Below, one piece after another: positions 33,155-43,390 of a stretch of DNA of 64,000 nt. Numbering within the stretch: position 1 is the stretch's first letter; each line of letters starts with the position of its first letter. Both the position numbers and the translations under genes were made by a program. The stretch lies in NCBI GenBank assembly GCA_002118135.1, contig BDIU01000151.1, positions 90,747 to 154,746 of the forward strand, in the 5' to 3' direction. The DNA comes from Trebouxia sp. TZW2008. Lineage: Eukaryota > Chlorophyta > Trebouxiophyceae > Trebouxiales > Trebouxiaceae. Under the pieces are notes generated by a model, which searched no databases, was not told where the DNA came from, and worked only from the letters and a program-made list of their open reading frames with translations.

Positions 33155-33260
33155 GGCCGTGATAGAAAAGAAAACGGAAAAAAAATCTACGCCGTTAGGC
33201 GTCAAAACATGTCCTGTACAGGAGCCTCTGTTTATAGAGGCAGCCCGGGATTGATTGGTC
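33155..33260 (+). repeat. Dispersed hairpin repeat, copy 2
   Basis: An A-rich tract is followed by GTTAGGCGTCA, then a CCTGTACAGG palindrome and the hairpin GCCTCT-GTTTAT-AGAGGC at 33224-33241, then CAGCCCGGGA. It is related to 433-512. The stem is conserved while the loop differs. Confidence 0.4.
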
Positions 33261-33277
33261 CTACCTTTGAGAATCTT

Positions 33278-34015
33278 CTAAAATCCTCCTGGGCTTGTTG
33301 ATACTGTGAGCACTTTCGCAGAGTGTTCATGCCCATTTTGAGTCAGCTTATTTGCTGCAGCTTGCATGACGCCCAGCGACTTCAGGGTCTGTCTGTTGCT
33401 GGTGTATGTCGAGCCATAAAAAGCTAGAATGTAAGCCAGGACTGCAATTTTGTGTCCATAAATTTTCAGTGCTCTTTCCAGGGCAGCGTGTTGTATCTTC
33501 TTTTCCTCTAGCTTTTTCAGGTATGACAAGTCGCTGCAGTATCCCACCTCCACAATGTGGATTTTCCGTGCTTTCCCATGTGGCAGCTTGGCTGGCAGAC
33601 TTGGCAACGCTTGCCCGGGCCAGTGTTGGCATCATGAGGCAAGTATCAATTTCTCTCGTCATTAATTGTCTCAACTTGGGCCTCATCTTGTCTCTGATCT
33701 GTGTCTGTGTCAGGGCTGAGCCCTTGCATGGCAAGGCAGCTCTGCAATCTTCACTACTCTGATTGTCTGTTGGGACATGGGAGTCTGGCTAAACAAAGCT
33801 TAAAACCCTCGTGCTGTGTATGCTCTCCAGTTCCTTCAGCTCCTCTACCTTGCCAAAATCCCCAATCATGTAATCTCCTCCATGCTTTGCCTTGATCACA
33901 GCACTGAATAGCATTCTTGCTGTCTGGTCATGTCTAGCTATATACTGCTTCTTCATATCTGGGTTTCACAGCCCTCTGATCTGGGCTACGGGGTCCTCTA
34001 AAGAGCAGCTCGGGC
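33278..34015 (-). pseudogene. Relic of an algal LINE-like retrotransposon ORF
   Basis: The minus strand at 33278-33607 reads ARKIHIVEVGYCSDLSYLKK, KLEEKKIQHAAL, YGHKIAVLAYILAFYGSTY and LKSLGV, a pattern I associate with the C-terminal part of algal non-LTR retrotransposon polyproteins. The continuation up to about 34015 in other frames (GDYMIGDFGKVEELKELESI) supports a longer coding stretch broken by frameshifts and stops. Family assignment is from memory and needs a search. Confidence 0.5.
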
Positions 34016-34079
34016 AGGTCGTGTGGTTCACTATTCCCATTTTGTGAAGCCGCCTGTTGTTTCTCAAAGTGCCAGTTCT

Positions 34080-34480
34080 GCATTAATCTATAGTGACCTC
34101 CATTCTGTCAGTGATACTTGGCATACTCCTGCTGTGTTTGCTATCCATGTAGGGCAGTAAGTTCTTCCAGTCACTGTCAGTACATGTGTCTGCTTGAGCT
34201 ACCTTCATGCCATGCTTGCAGCACCTTGCTTGCATTCCAATCTTGATCTGCAAGGCAGTTATATTTGGCAATGCTAGTGACGCTGTGGCACACAGGTAGA
34301 TTCAGCCTGAGCATGAATGAATACGAAATCCGGCTCTATGAACGGCAGCAAAGGCATGCAAATTGCACTGCTCAGCTTCTCGCCTGACCGCCAAGTACAG
34401 ATCGTGACCCGCGTCCGTTTGCGAGCAGATGGAAAGCGCCTGCAACGCTAAGACGTGTCAATACCCGGCGTGCAAAGGGG
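34080..34480 (+). mobile_element. Unidentified dispersed element, copy 1
   Basis: CTTGAGCTACCTTCATGCCA through GCGGCTCTATGAA-like sequence matches 48335-48530 in order and spacing. Translating the plus strand gives LSMNEYEIRLYERQQRHANC here and LSMHEYEMRLYEWQQRHDYC in the other copy. The substitutions keep the reading frame, so this was probably a coding part of a mobile element. Confidence 0.55.
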
Positions 34481-35420
34481 CTCATCGGCGGTTCTGCTAA
34501 GTCCAAGTTCAAGCCGACAAAGCTGTGCAGATCTAGCTGTCTGCGCAGCTGCTGCAGCTGTCTCCTGCATATACTCGAAACCCATGACTCCCTCCTAGCC
34601 TCCTCTATACCTGCCTTTACAGAGTCTGTCTCCTCCTGCAGTGCAATTTTAACACACTGCTCAGGATCGGATCGTCATAGGAACAGGACAACCTGGGTTT
34701 TCAGCACTTGCAGCACTTGACTTGCCAATGAGAAAGCAGTAAGCTTCACAAATTGCAGCTGACCCAGTGCTGCTGTGTTGCTACGTGTTTTGCCAGACAA
34801 CTGTTGATATGTGACATTGTTTGTCATGCGCAAAATGATTTATCAAGCCTTGCAAGGCGCTCAAGCCAGGCTCGACCAGCTGCAGAGGCAATGTGATTAA
34901 GCCTTCATGGCCTACGATGCCCACCCCTCTAATGCACTGAAGAAAGAGCATTACAAAGACCTGAAGGCAGCACCACACAAGGCAGAAGATGTTGTGATGA
35001 GCTTGGCAGTAGCAGCTGGTGCTGCAAATGCCTCAGGTGCAAAGCTTTAGAATGCCTTGTACACCCCAGCCTGCATATACTTTTGCAATTTCAGCTCCTG
35101 CATTCTTGACAAGATTTTCAATTGGCCTTATCTTGTCTCTCTGGTCTGATCCTATACCATTTTCTCACCTTTACCTTGGGTCTGACATCTTGCGTTTAAC
35201 AAGCTTGCAGCTTTTTGCTGCAATCACAGTCTCTTCACTTCCTCCCATACTTTTACATCTCCTACAATTAGCTGAGCAATCAGGTCTTGCATCAACAGAC
35301 GCAGGTCAATATGTAAGAAGGTGTTGATGAAGCTGAAGGCTACTGTTGTTGTCATATAAAGTCATCCTGATTTTGTGCAAGTATTGTTGTGTAGCAGGAT
35401 AAATATTAACTTTGTCTTGC
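34481..35420. other. Gene-poor stretch with degenerate coding fragments
   Basis: The plus strand near 34829-35050 reads as fragments such as MIYQALQGAQARLDQLQRQC and NALKKEHYKDLKAAPHKAED, interrupted by a stop. No family was recognised. The rest shows nothing. Confidence 0.35.
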
Positions 35421-36530
35421 AGAGGGGCTTGGTGCAAACAACTTGGATAGATTTCAGCTACAGATACAAGAGCACCATCAACAATTGCTCACACTGCTGG
35501 AGAGCCAGACAGCTTCCAAGCCGCAAACGGCATCTCCAATGTTGGATCTGCAGAAGCCGACACTATTCTGAACAAGCTGGAAATTGAACAAGAGGGTGGC
35601 AACTTGGCATGCCCCACATCAGAACCAGATGGAGAGCCATCATGCAGCCCTTTTGACTATTCACAGAATCGGCGTGAAGAGGATGGGACTTCTATGCTGC
35701 TCAAACACCATGAAGACACTTGAGTCTATTTGGAGTGCCCTTTGGCAGAAGCAGGTCTCAGATGTATGATGTCCACAAAATGAAGAAAGACCTCAGATTC
35801 ACAGCACTCTCGGGTCTGCAATACAATGGAGGTGTTGATGGAATTGCAGCACCCTTTGCAGTGCTGCAGGCAGGAGCTTTCACACAAATGCGCATTGCGC
35901 ATGAGCACAAGCAATCATGTGCACAGAAAAAGGCCTATCAAGAGGCACACCCACATGAGTTTGAGGTGCGGTGCATATGGGGTGGAGATGTGTGAACGCT
36001 GAGATGGACTGCCTGATGCGATGCATACTTCATTCTTGCCCTAACTTTGCAGGACAGCAAGGTGCTGCTCACAAGCACCAGTCATCAAGTTGCACCATTC
36101 AGTAGCACATGCAAAGGCCAATCCATTGTGGCTCTGCTAGCTGCTCATGCCTATAACAATTTTCCAGTGCTGCTCGACCTCACAGATGGTGTTACGCATC
36201 ATTTGATGCAGCTGACAGGCACGTCCTTGACTGCGTGGACAAATTTGAGCCCACAGCAAGCATATTACAAACAGGCGCTCTGGCTCAGACGGCCAGCAGC
36301 AGCAGAGTGACACCGGACTCTTGTAACTATTGCAGAGGCTGATGCTGCTACACTGAAAAAGATGCGCTTGTATAGGCCAGAAGCAGCAGCCTTGGCACAA
36401 CTTTCCCTAGATGACTTGTCATCTGCTGAAAGGCTAGAAAGGGCATTCCATGTCTTCAATAAAGCAATATTGCAACTCCTCTGCCAATGCCCGATGCAGT
36501 GGCGGCATGGTATGGCTAAAGCGCCCAGAC
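35421..36530 (+). pseudogene. Unrecognised protein-coding remnant, at least two exon-like blocks
   Basis: Two open blocks look like real protein. The first, 35735-35989, reads RSRSQMYDVHKMKKDLRFTA, GVDGIAAPFAVLQAGAF, EHKQSCAQKKAYQEAHPHEF. The second, 36053-36309, reads DSKVLLTSTSHQVAPF, NNFPVLLDLTDGVTHHLMQL and LSPQQAYYKQALWL. They can be joined in phase 0 by GT-AG (GAT|GTGTGA to TTTGCAG|GAC). An upstream stretch (KLEIEQEGGNLACPTSEPDG) and a downstream one (AEADAATLKKMRLYRPEAAA) may belong to it but need frame changes. The context of repeats suggests a transposon-linked or multicopy gene. I do not recognise the function. Confidence 0.45.
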
Positions 36531-37770
36531 GTCATCAAAAAGACAGTTTGTGCCTTGTCCAGCTCTTGATGATTGTTGTGCACTACACATGTCAGCACAA
36601 ATGTTTTGGTCAAGTCTTTTCACTGTTTACATGAGACATCGCCTCGGTAAAGCAGAATGTGTCATAGATGGAATGACTGCTGGCAAAACCAGCTAAATAT
36701 GTCGCTGTGGTGCCTTCATCTTGTTGTCTCGAATAAGCCTGATACTGCATCAAGGCCTTAGTCATGTCCTCAAACGCTTGCAACCACTTCACAGCCTAGG
36801 TCAGCGTTGCTTGGTCTGAACGCAAAGCACGAGTCATGTAACAAAACACCGGATGATCAATTTGATAGTCACTGCTGTAAAGCATGTCTATTTGACAGGG
36901 CAGGGGGAGAACAACAAGCTAATTCTTGATACAAGCAAGGCACTGAAAGCCTCTTTCTGGTCCTGCATTTATTGATACATGTTCATAATTCTGTTATGCC
37001 ACAGTTTGCCTGCATATAGGCAAGCAGGTACAGCATCACATATCACTAGAAGGGACTCTTGCACTGAACCTTTTCGATAACACCAATCACTGAACACCAA
37101 ACTGACTCCACTAGGCCACTGAAGTGACGACCGATTTCGCTGTTGCTGACAAAGCGGTGTAGCTGGAGTCTTGCTCATGATTTTGAGCCCAGGTGAAGGA
37201 AAAGCCTGAGCAGTCATCTGAGCGGTTTGGATTGAAAACCCTCAGGCCCTTGAAAGAAATTCTCTCAGAGCAGGTGATGATTGCACCCATTGGGAAGATG
37301 GACCTGGAGACGAAATGCCTAGGCGCTCACGATGGTGCAGGCTGCTCACAGGGACAGTCAAAATGAGAATTGAATTGAGAAAGTTGTTGGGGACTCTACC
37401 CCAACGCATCTGATCAGACTTGTTGGCTGGCCAAAGGAGTAAAATCTCTCTCTCTCTCAGCTCATGCGAAAACAAAAACCACACAAGCAAAAGAAGTCCT
37501 GTTGAGGCACCAGGACGAAGTCAACTGCTACTCATGTTCTCACAACCCACTAACAGCACAAACTTTGATATGCCACCTGCATGTGAAAAACTTCACTGCT
37601 CATAGGTGCAGAGGCTTCTGCAATGCTCCCCAATAGCCCTTCAGAAACTCGTGCACCTGTTCACAGGACAGAAGCACAATCAGCTTGACAACAACCATGT
37701 TTGTGCTGACATTGTATATCAACGTCACTCAAGCTAAATTATACATGTTCAGCGCCGGAGCAATCAGCCA
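36531..37770. other. Gene-poor stretch
   Basis: A minus-strand fragment near 36620-36790 (QAFEDMTKALMQYQAYSRQQ) could be a retroelement remnant. Otherwise only short overlapping ORFs without recognisable content. Confidence 0.35.
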
Positions 37771-38095
37771 GTATTTGCAGCACAGGGTTGATCACAAATC
37801 GAATCCAACAAGATGCAGATCACAAAAGGCCTCACCACAAATGCAACAGGCACTTACAACACAGAATTGACAACAAATTCAAGTCACCAAAATCCAAGTC
37901 TGAAATTGCTTCACTGCAAGTGCATCAAGCACTTGCAACACAGAATTGATAACAAATTCAAGCCATCAAAATCCAGATCTGAAATTGCCTCACTGCAAGG
38001 GTGTCAAGCACTTGCAACACAAAGTTCAGCACAAGTGCAAGGCAACAAAATGTAGATCAGGAAGTGCCTCACCACAAGGACATCAAGCTTCTGGC
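37770..38095 (+). repeat. Tandem array with a unit of about 80 bp, four copies
   Basis: Units begin near 37777, 37858, 37936 and 38017 and share (C)AACACAGAATTGA.AACAAA and (C)AAAATCCA.(G/A)TCTGAAATTGC, then CACTGCAAG. The outer two are the most diverged. The plus strand encodes a repeating QHRIDNKFKPSKSRSEIASL-like peptide. Confidence 0.7.
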
Positions 38096-38364
38096 CGCCG
38101 TTTGCAAGCAACTCCATGCGCTGAAAGACTTGCTGCTTCCACAGCTGCGCTTGCAATGCTGTCAGCCTTTCACACCAGGAACAGAACTGCTGCACAGATC
38201 TGCAAAGCAAAACACAGCCCATTAGCAGGACCGCAGCAGCCTGTGCTGCTACCTACAGCAAAACTTGAGGATTATTGCTTTCTTGTCAATCTTGCACCAT
38301 TGGCTATGACATGTTCAGAGATAGATTTGGCTCATCAGTTACCATGCAGCTATGAGGCTCACAG

Positions 38365-38697
38365 GTGTCAAAACAATCAGCAGAGGGCAGCAAAAGGTTA
38401 GTTCCCACCCCACCTAGAGAATCACGCATTTGCTGTCATTGTGCCATGCAAGCTGTTGAGGATGAGCAACACGTTTTGTTTGATTGCGCATTTTACAGTG
38501 TCATCAGAGGTCAACATTTTTCTTTGTTTGATTCAGCCTTTCATCAGCGGGACATTTGCCTTTTCTTTGAGGCAAACACTGCTCAGCTGCCTTGGGTTGC
38601 CAGACACAGTCACCCGTGCTTTCAAGCCAGGAAGTCCGATGCGTCATGTCTGGCTCCCTACCCCCGACGTAAATTCTATTGATTGATTGATTGAAAA
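38365..38697 (+). mobile_element. 3' end of a non-LTR retrotransposon with ATTG tail
   Basis: The ORF contains RICCHCAMQAVEDEQHVLFD and CAFYSVIR, matching the Cys/His zf-RVT-like C-terminus of algal LINE ORF2 proteins. It ends at TAT-TGA, followed by a (ATTG)n tail at 38680-38695. The final 80 bp (GCTTTCAAGCCAGGAAGTC through TCTGGCTCCCTAC) recur at 47566-47645, also with a TTGACTGACTGATTG tail. Upstream residues are decayed. Confidence 0.6.
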
Positions 38698-38739
38698 GAA
38701 GCAGACCAAAACAGTGTACAGAACAAATTAGTATCTGGA

Positions 38740-39650
38740 CAGCTGTGCTATTTGCTGTACAGCATACAACATGACGCTATGCTTGATCTCCATTGACAAG
38801 ATACAAACAGATGGCGAAGTAAGCAACACAGGGCAGCAGGACACCAAGTCAAGAAGGCTGGGTGCATAGCAGATGGATGCCTCGACAGCTGTGCAACTTG
38901 CTTTACAGCGTGCAACATGGCGCTGTGCTTGTGTGCATTGACAACAAACAAACAGGCAACAAGAGCAAAATTGGGCAGCAAAAGTTCAAGCCAAAGTGGC
39001 GGGGCATACAACATGTCAATGGACGGCTATGCAACTTGCTTCACAGCATGCAACATGGCGCTGTGCTTGCTATGCATTGACAGCAAATTAACAGCAAACA
39101 AGAGCAGAACAGGGCAGCAAAAGTTCAAGCCAAAGTGGCCGGGCACACAACATGTCAATGGACAGCTGTGCAACTTTCCTTACAGCATGCAACACTACGC
39201 TGTGCTTGCTATGCATTGACAACAAACAAACAGGCAACAAGAGCAAAAGAGGGCAGCAAAAGTTCAAGTCAAAGTAGCCGGGCACACCACATATCGATAC
39301 CTGGACAGCTGTGCCACCTGCTGCACAACAGCCAACATGGCAATGTGCTTGCCCTCAATTGACAGCAGATGAACAGGCAACAAGAGCAACACAGTGCAGC
39401 AGAACATCAAGTGAACAAGGCTGGGCATAATTTGGACAAGTACCTGGACGGTTGTACTACTTGCTGTACAGCAGCCGACATGCCACTGTGCCTGCCCTCC
39501 ATTCAGAGCAGGTGAATAGGCGGCCCAAAAAAGCAACACAGAAGATCTAGTCAAAAAAGACAGGCACAGCTTGGACAAGTACCTGGACAGCTGGGCCACT
39601 TGCTGAACAGCAGCCAACATAGCACTATGCTTGCCCTCCATTGACATGCC
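38740..39650. repeat. Seven-copy tandem array with a unit of about 140 bp
   Basis: Units begin near 38740, 38886, 39023, 39161, 39302, 39446 and 39585 with GGACAGCTGTGC(A/T)A-like sequence, then TTGC.TTACAGC.TGCAACATG and a run of ACAAACAGGCAACAAGAGCA. The central copies are most alike. On the minus strand each unit encodes a peptide resembling MLAAVQQVAQLSRYL. It resembles a minisatellite arising inside a former coding or element sequence. Confidence 0.8.
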
Positions 39651-39939
39651 TTGTAAGCTGTCAGACCTCATTGCAATGAGGAAGCAACATGTCTCTGCAT
39701 ATACATAATCAGAATCAACATGCCTCAAGTCAAGTCCAGTCAACTAGCCGCTTGACTTGGCTGTAGCCGAGTCAAGCGGCTACAAGCAACACAAGACTTG
39801 TGCCATGCATACCTAGCAAATGCGCTCAAACATGGAACGATTGTTATACCTTTCATCATGATGATGCAATGTACACTGACAACTTTGAATGCAGGGTTGC
39901 AGGCAAGTGCTGCATGTGCTTGCACTGCATTCATTGCAT

Positions 39940-40115
39940 TCATTGTTTCATTCATTCATTCATTGTAAACGTGGGCTAGGCAGGCTCAGCAGGCCCATCT
40001 AGGTGCGTACAGAAGCAATCAACTGTCTCCAGCCAGCTCGAGCATGTGCTAACCTAAACCATACATATTGGCTATGGAGGGCGGAGAGGTCCTTGTACAC
40101 AGTTGACTGCCAAAT
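39940..40115. mobile_element. Dispersed element 'CAGGCTCAGCAGGCC', copy D
   Basis: A (ATTC)n run at 39940-39966 is followed by GGGCTAGGCAGGCTCAGCAG, GCAATCAACTGTCTCC and TTGGCTATGGAGGGC..GAGG. It matches copy E (49455-49625) along about 150 bp. It lies just downstream of the PHD gene. Confidence 0.65.
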
Positions 40116-40196
40116 ATCTCTGTTTTCGTTTTCAAGCAGCAAACGCTCACTGCTGCTTGATGATCTAGCTAGAGACACAGCAGCACAGTCAGAGCC

Positions 40197-42841
40197 TCAT
40201 GTCACAAACGGCTCACCATTGCTTGATAATGTAGCTGCAGACGGGACGTCACATTCAGCTTTGACGGAACACATCACAGCATCCTCTCCATCCGCTTCTA
40301 GTTTGGCCTGCACAGGAACAGCAATTGTCAAGAGCCCATGTCAACTGCTTACCCTATAAGCTGCTTGCCAGCATGTAGCATAGAAACGATGCGCTGGCGT
40401 CTCAAACAATTCAGTGTGCAAGACAACCGCGTTCAGCCTGGTATGCTTGCCAAATCGCATCACATGTAAGCTGACACGTGCTCAAAGTGTGAACAACCCT
40501 ACACGCATGACAGCAGAATCTCTGGCAAACTTGTACATACCTGATGGCCAGGTTTGATCAAAGCTGCAAAAGGTTGCTGAGGCGACATTGTTTGCACATG
40601 AGGGTCTGGGCTGAGAGGCCTTGTTGGGCACTGTGTGGACGCTGTGACAGCAGAAACTGCTTGAAGGGTGGTCTGTGCTGTAGCAAGTGCATGAGGGGTG
40701 ATGGTCTGTGCTGTAGCAAGTGCACGATGAGTGGTGGTCTGTGCTGTGGCAACTGCTCGAGGGGTGGTCTGTGCTGTAGCAGGCGTTTGTAGGCTACTAG
40801 GCAGCAGCGACCCATGCCGTCTGTACAGGTGCATGCATGCCCAAGCAGCGCCAACCTGTGCTGCAATAGACAGCCCTGCATGCTGACTGCAGCCAGCCAT
40901 GCATGCACACACCCACTGACAGACAACAGTGCTGCAGTTCTCACAGCTCTGGCTGCTGCTGTGTGGCAGTGGGATTTTGCTTGCCTGTGGTGATGCTACC
41001 TGTGGAGGGCAGTCTGTGTCTAGCAGGTGTGCTGTTGGGCCTGCAGGCTCTGCCGCCTTTGCATCAGCTGTGCTATCATCCACGGACTCGTCCAAGAAAA
41101 CACTACGACCATGCTGCCCACGTCTACTGGCTTGGTGGGCAGAGTCAGCTGTAGCACTGGTAAGTGAGAGACATCCTCGATCACGCTGTGCCTCACTCTT
41201 GTCAACACTGGATGGCTGATGCCTAGCTTGGTAGGCAGAATCCACCATAGCACCAGCAGGAGCGAGATAATCGTCATCACGCTGTGCATTGGCTTTGGCA
41301 GCAGCAAACTGCTGTTGCCTAGCTGAGCGGCGAGTTGCCAAAGGCACTGAGTCCAGTGACTGCGAGCTCGCAGCTGGTTTGCTGCTGACTTCGTCTTCGC
41401 TGTCTGAGATGACTTGCTGTCGGCTGCTTGGGCGGATGTCTGGGCAAAACTTCCTCATGCAGTAGCGCTTGTTGTCTTTGTACACAATGTAATCTGCTGA
41501 AAAGCCCGTGTCGACAGGGCTGACAACCTGCAGCATACAGTGGTTTTGTTTCATAAGAAGAACCAATGTAAGGACCTTCTGACTGTAAGGACAACACAAC
41601 CTGGAAGCAGTCACTGCATTGTGACTGCGGCGGTACCTCTGAGTCAGGACAATTTGATGTACAGACCATTTTGTTGGTAACCAAAGCAGTTGTTATATAG
41701 AGAAGTGACTGTAAAAAGGATAATATGGACATAGCTTGTGGTCACCCATGGTCATAAGTGTCTTGAGTGACAGTGGTTCTTGAAGCTACACAAGCAGAGC
41801 TTGCTATGCCAAGGGGTGCGATTCATCAGCCTGACGCATCCGACATTGGGTCACTGCCTTCTTGGGCAATTGCAACATTGCAGCAGACATGTCACATCAC
41901 TACCAGTTCCAGCATACCAGCACAGATTGACAAGCTACATGCTTTCCATGAGAACAGCAACAAGAGGCATGGATGGTGCAGGACCCATTGCAATTCAGTA
42001 TCGTCCCTCATGCGGACCGCGTACAAGCATGAGAGACCAAGTCCGAACAGTGCATGTGCAACAGTATGCAGGAGAGGACAACATTTGATGCAAAGGGTGC
42101 ATTACATTGATTGTGCAGGATCCACTGCAAGTCACTGTGTCCCCACCTGATCACATGCTTGCGCCAGTTGTTGTCTTGTCCAAGAGAAGTTGCCCATGAG
42201 GGTCATAGCCCTTGATTGCATCTGCATTTGAGATAGCCACAATGGAGACATCCTGTAAAGTACCTGCGGAGTACGGGCAGCATCAAACCATTTAGTGCCG
42301 AATTGATGACTGCACAACAAATGACAGCACAGATGTCAGCACAACTGACGACAACACAAGCAGTCATGGACACTCTTGCACTCTTTGCAATCTATTCAGC
42401 TACAACTGCATTCCAATACAGCGAGCTGTTCCCTGTAGCACCAAAAAATGTGTTACCTGTCGCATGGCTGACTCCAAACTAGGCTTCTCCTGACAGTCAG
42501 GGCATATCCAAAATTCCTCAGGTGGATGTTCGTCAAGCCCAGCACAGTCCATGTGCATGCCACCATGACACGCGTCACAAAGTAAAAAGCCCACTGGGTC
42601 CTTTTTGCAGCAGCGGGGACAGACAACCGAATCTGCCGAAAGCAGGCAGCCTGAGACGGATCTTGCCAAAATCGCCCACATAAACAGCTGAACGAGGGAC
42701 AATTGTGACGAGGATTGCATGCTCACCTTGAGCTTCTGCGTATGGCCGGCCGTCGCTGATTGAAGCAGCTGGATGCTGCGTGGGGCTCTTCAGCTTTTTG
42801 CGCTGTTCCGATGAGAGCACGGAGCCCACGCGCTTCGGCAT
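40197..42841 (-). CDS. PHD-finger protein with long Ser/Ala/Gln-rich tail
   Basis: Probable nuclear histone-reading protein. Minus-strand exons: 42727-42841, 42457-42632, 42147-42263, 40541-41527, 40197-40307; 1,506 nt, 501 residues, all GT-AG with matching phases. Exon 1 starts MPKRVGSVLSSEQRKKLKSP, with a basic NLS-like patch. Exon 2 is a PHD finger with the complete Cys4-His-Cys3 ligand order (VCPRCCKKD, LLCDACHGGMHMDC, FWICPDC). Exons 3-4 read NFSWTRQQLAQACDQ then SPVDTGFSADYIVYKDNKRY, a segment I cannot name. The rest is low complexity, with several DD/SE-rich and AQTT repeats (ATAQTT at about residues 385-430). In exon 3 another frame also looks protein-like (DVSIVAISNADAIKGYD) but cannot be spliced in phase. 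The 3' exon choice is by phase only. Confidence 0.75.
41560..41720. mobile_element. Dispersed repeat pair, copy 2, in PHD gene intron 3
   Basis: CACTGCATTGTGACTGCGGC, ACCTCTGAGTCAGGACAATT and TTGGTAACCAAAGCA follow the same order as 19740-19860. Preceded by TGTAAGGACAAC-like text, which also occurs in copy 1. Confidence 0.6.
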
Positions 42842-43390
42842 GTCGAGCACAGCACCTGGCGGGGCTTCTGACTGTGTCTGTGTGTTGACCAACCTCAAGT
42901 GATATCTCGCTGACGGCGAGCCCAATCTAGCAATGCGCGTTACAGAGCTGTCGTAAGCGCAACGTTGTTTCAGGCAACTGCGCGGGCCACTCACAAGGCC
43001 AAGAGAGTCCAGACAGCCTTTGCGATCAGAGAGACCTACCCTGCAGCACTTAGGCGCAAGCGCAATTGCACACAGCCCAGCAAGGCGGTAGTGCTGGGCG
43101 ATGGAAGAAGAGGCAAAGGCATGCTGCGACATCGTGCTGCGCTGCGCACAGCAGCAAAGCATGCCACTATCATTGACTTTGCGTTCCTTTCTCTTTCCGA
43201 CCTCGATCCCGCATTCTCGACGCTGCTTGACATGTCTAGGGCCGCTAACCATCACGTTGCAAGCAGTGCAGAAGCGCTTATGATGCAAGGACTGTAGATC
43301 TCGTTGACGCCACGGCTGTGCCGGTACTACCTTGACCGCGGTCATATTTTGGTCGCGAGTCAACCGCCTGGATCCATTTTATCGGCCGAC
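42842..43390. promoter_or_regulatory. Divergent region between the PHD gene and the SAND/Tudor gene
   Basis: The two starts face away from each other across 549 bp. The stretch is CpG-richer than the introns and contains overlapping ORFs on both strands that show no protein conservation; these are probably chance. Both 5' leaders must lie here. No named motif was recognised. Confidence 0.45.

Noticed and set aside
40558..40944. Leu/His-rich 128-codon ORF on the minus strand
   Set aside because: It is a frame shadow of the repetitive AQTT region in exon 4 of the PHD gene.
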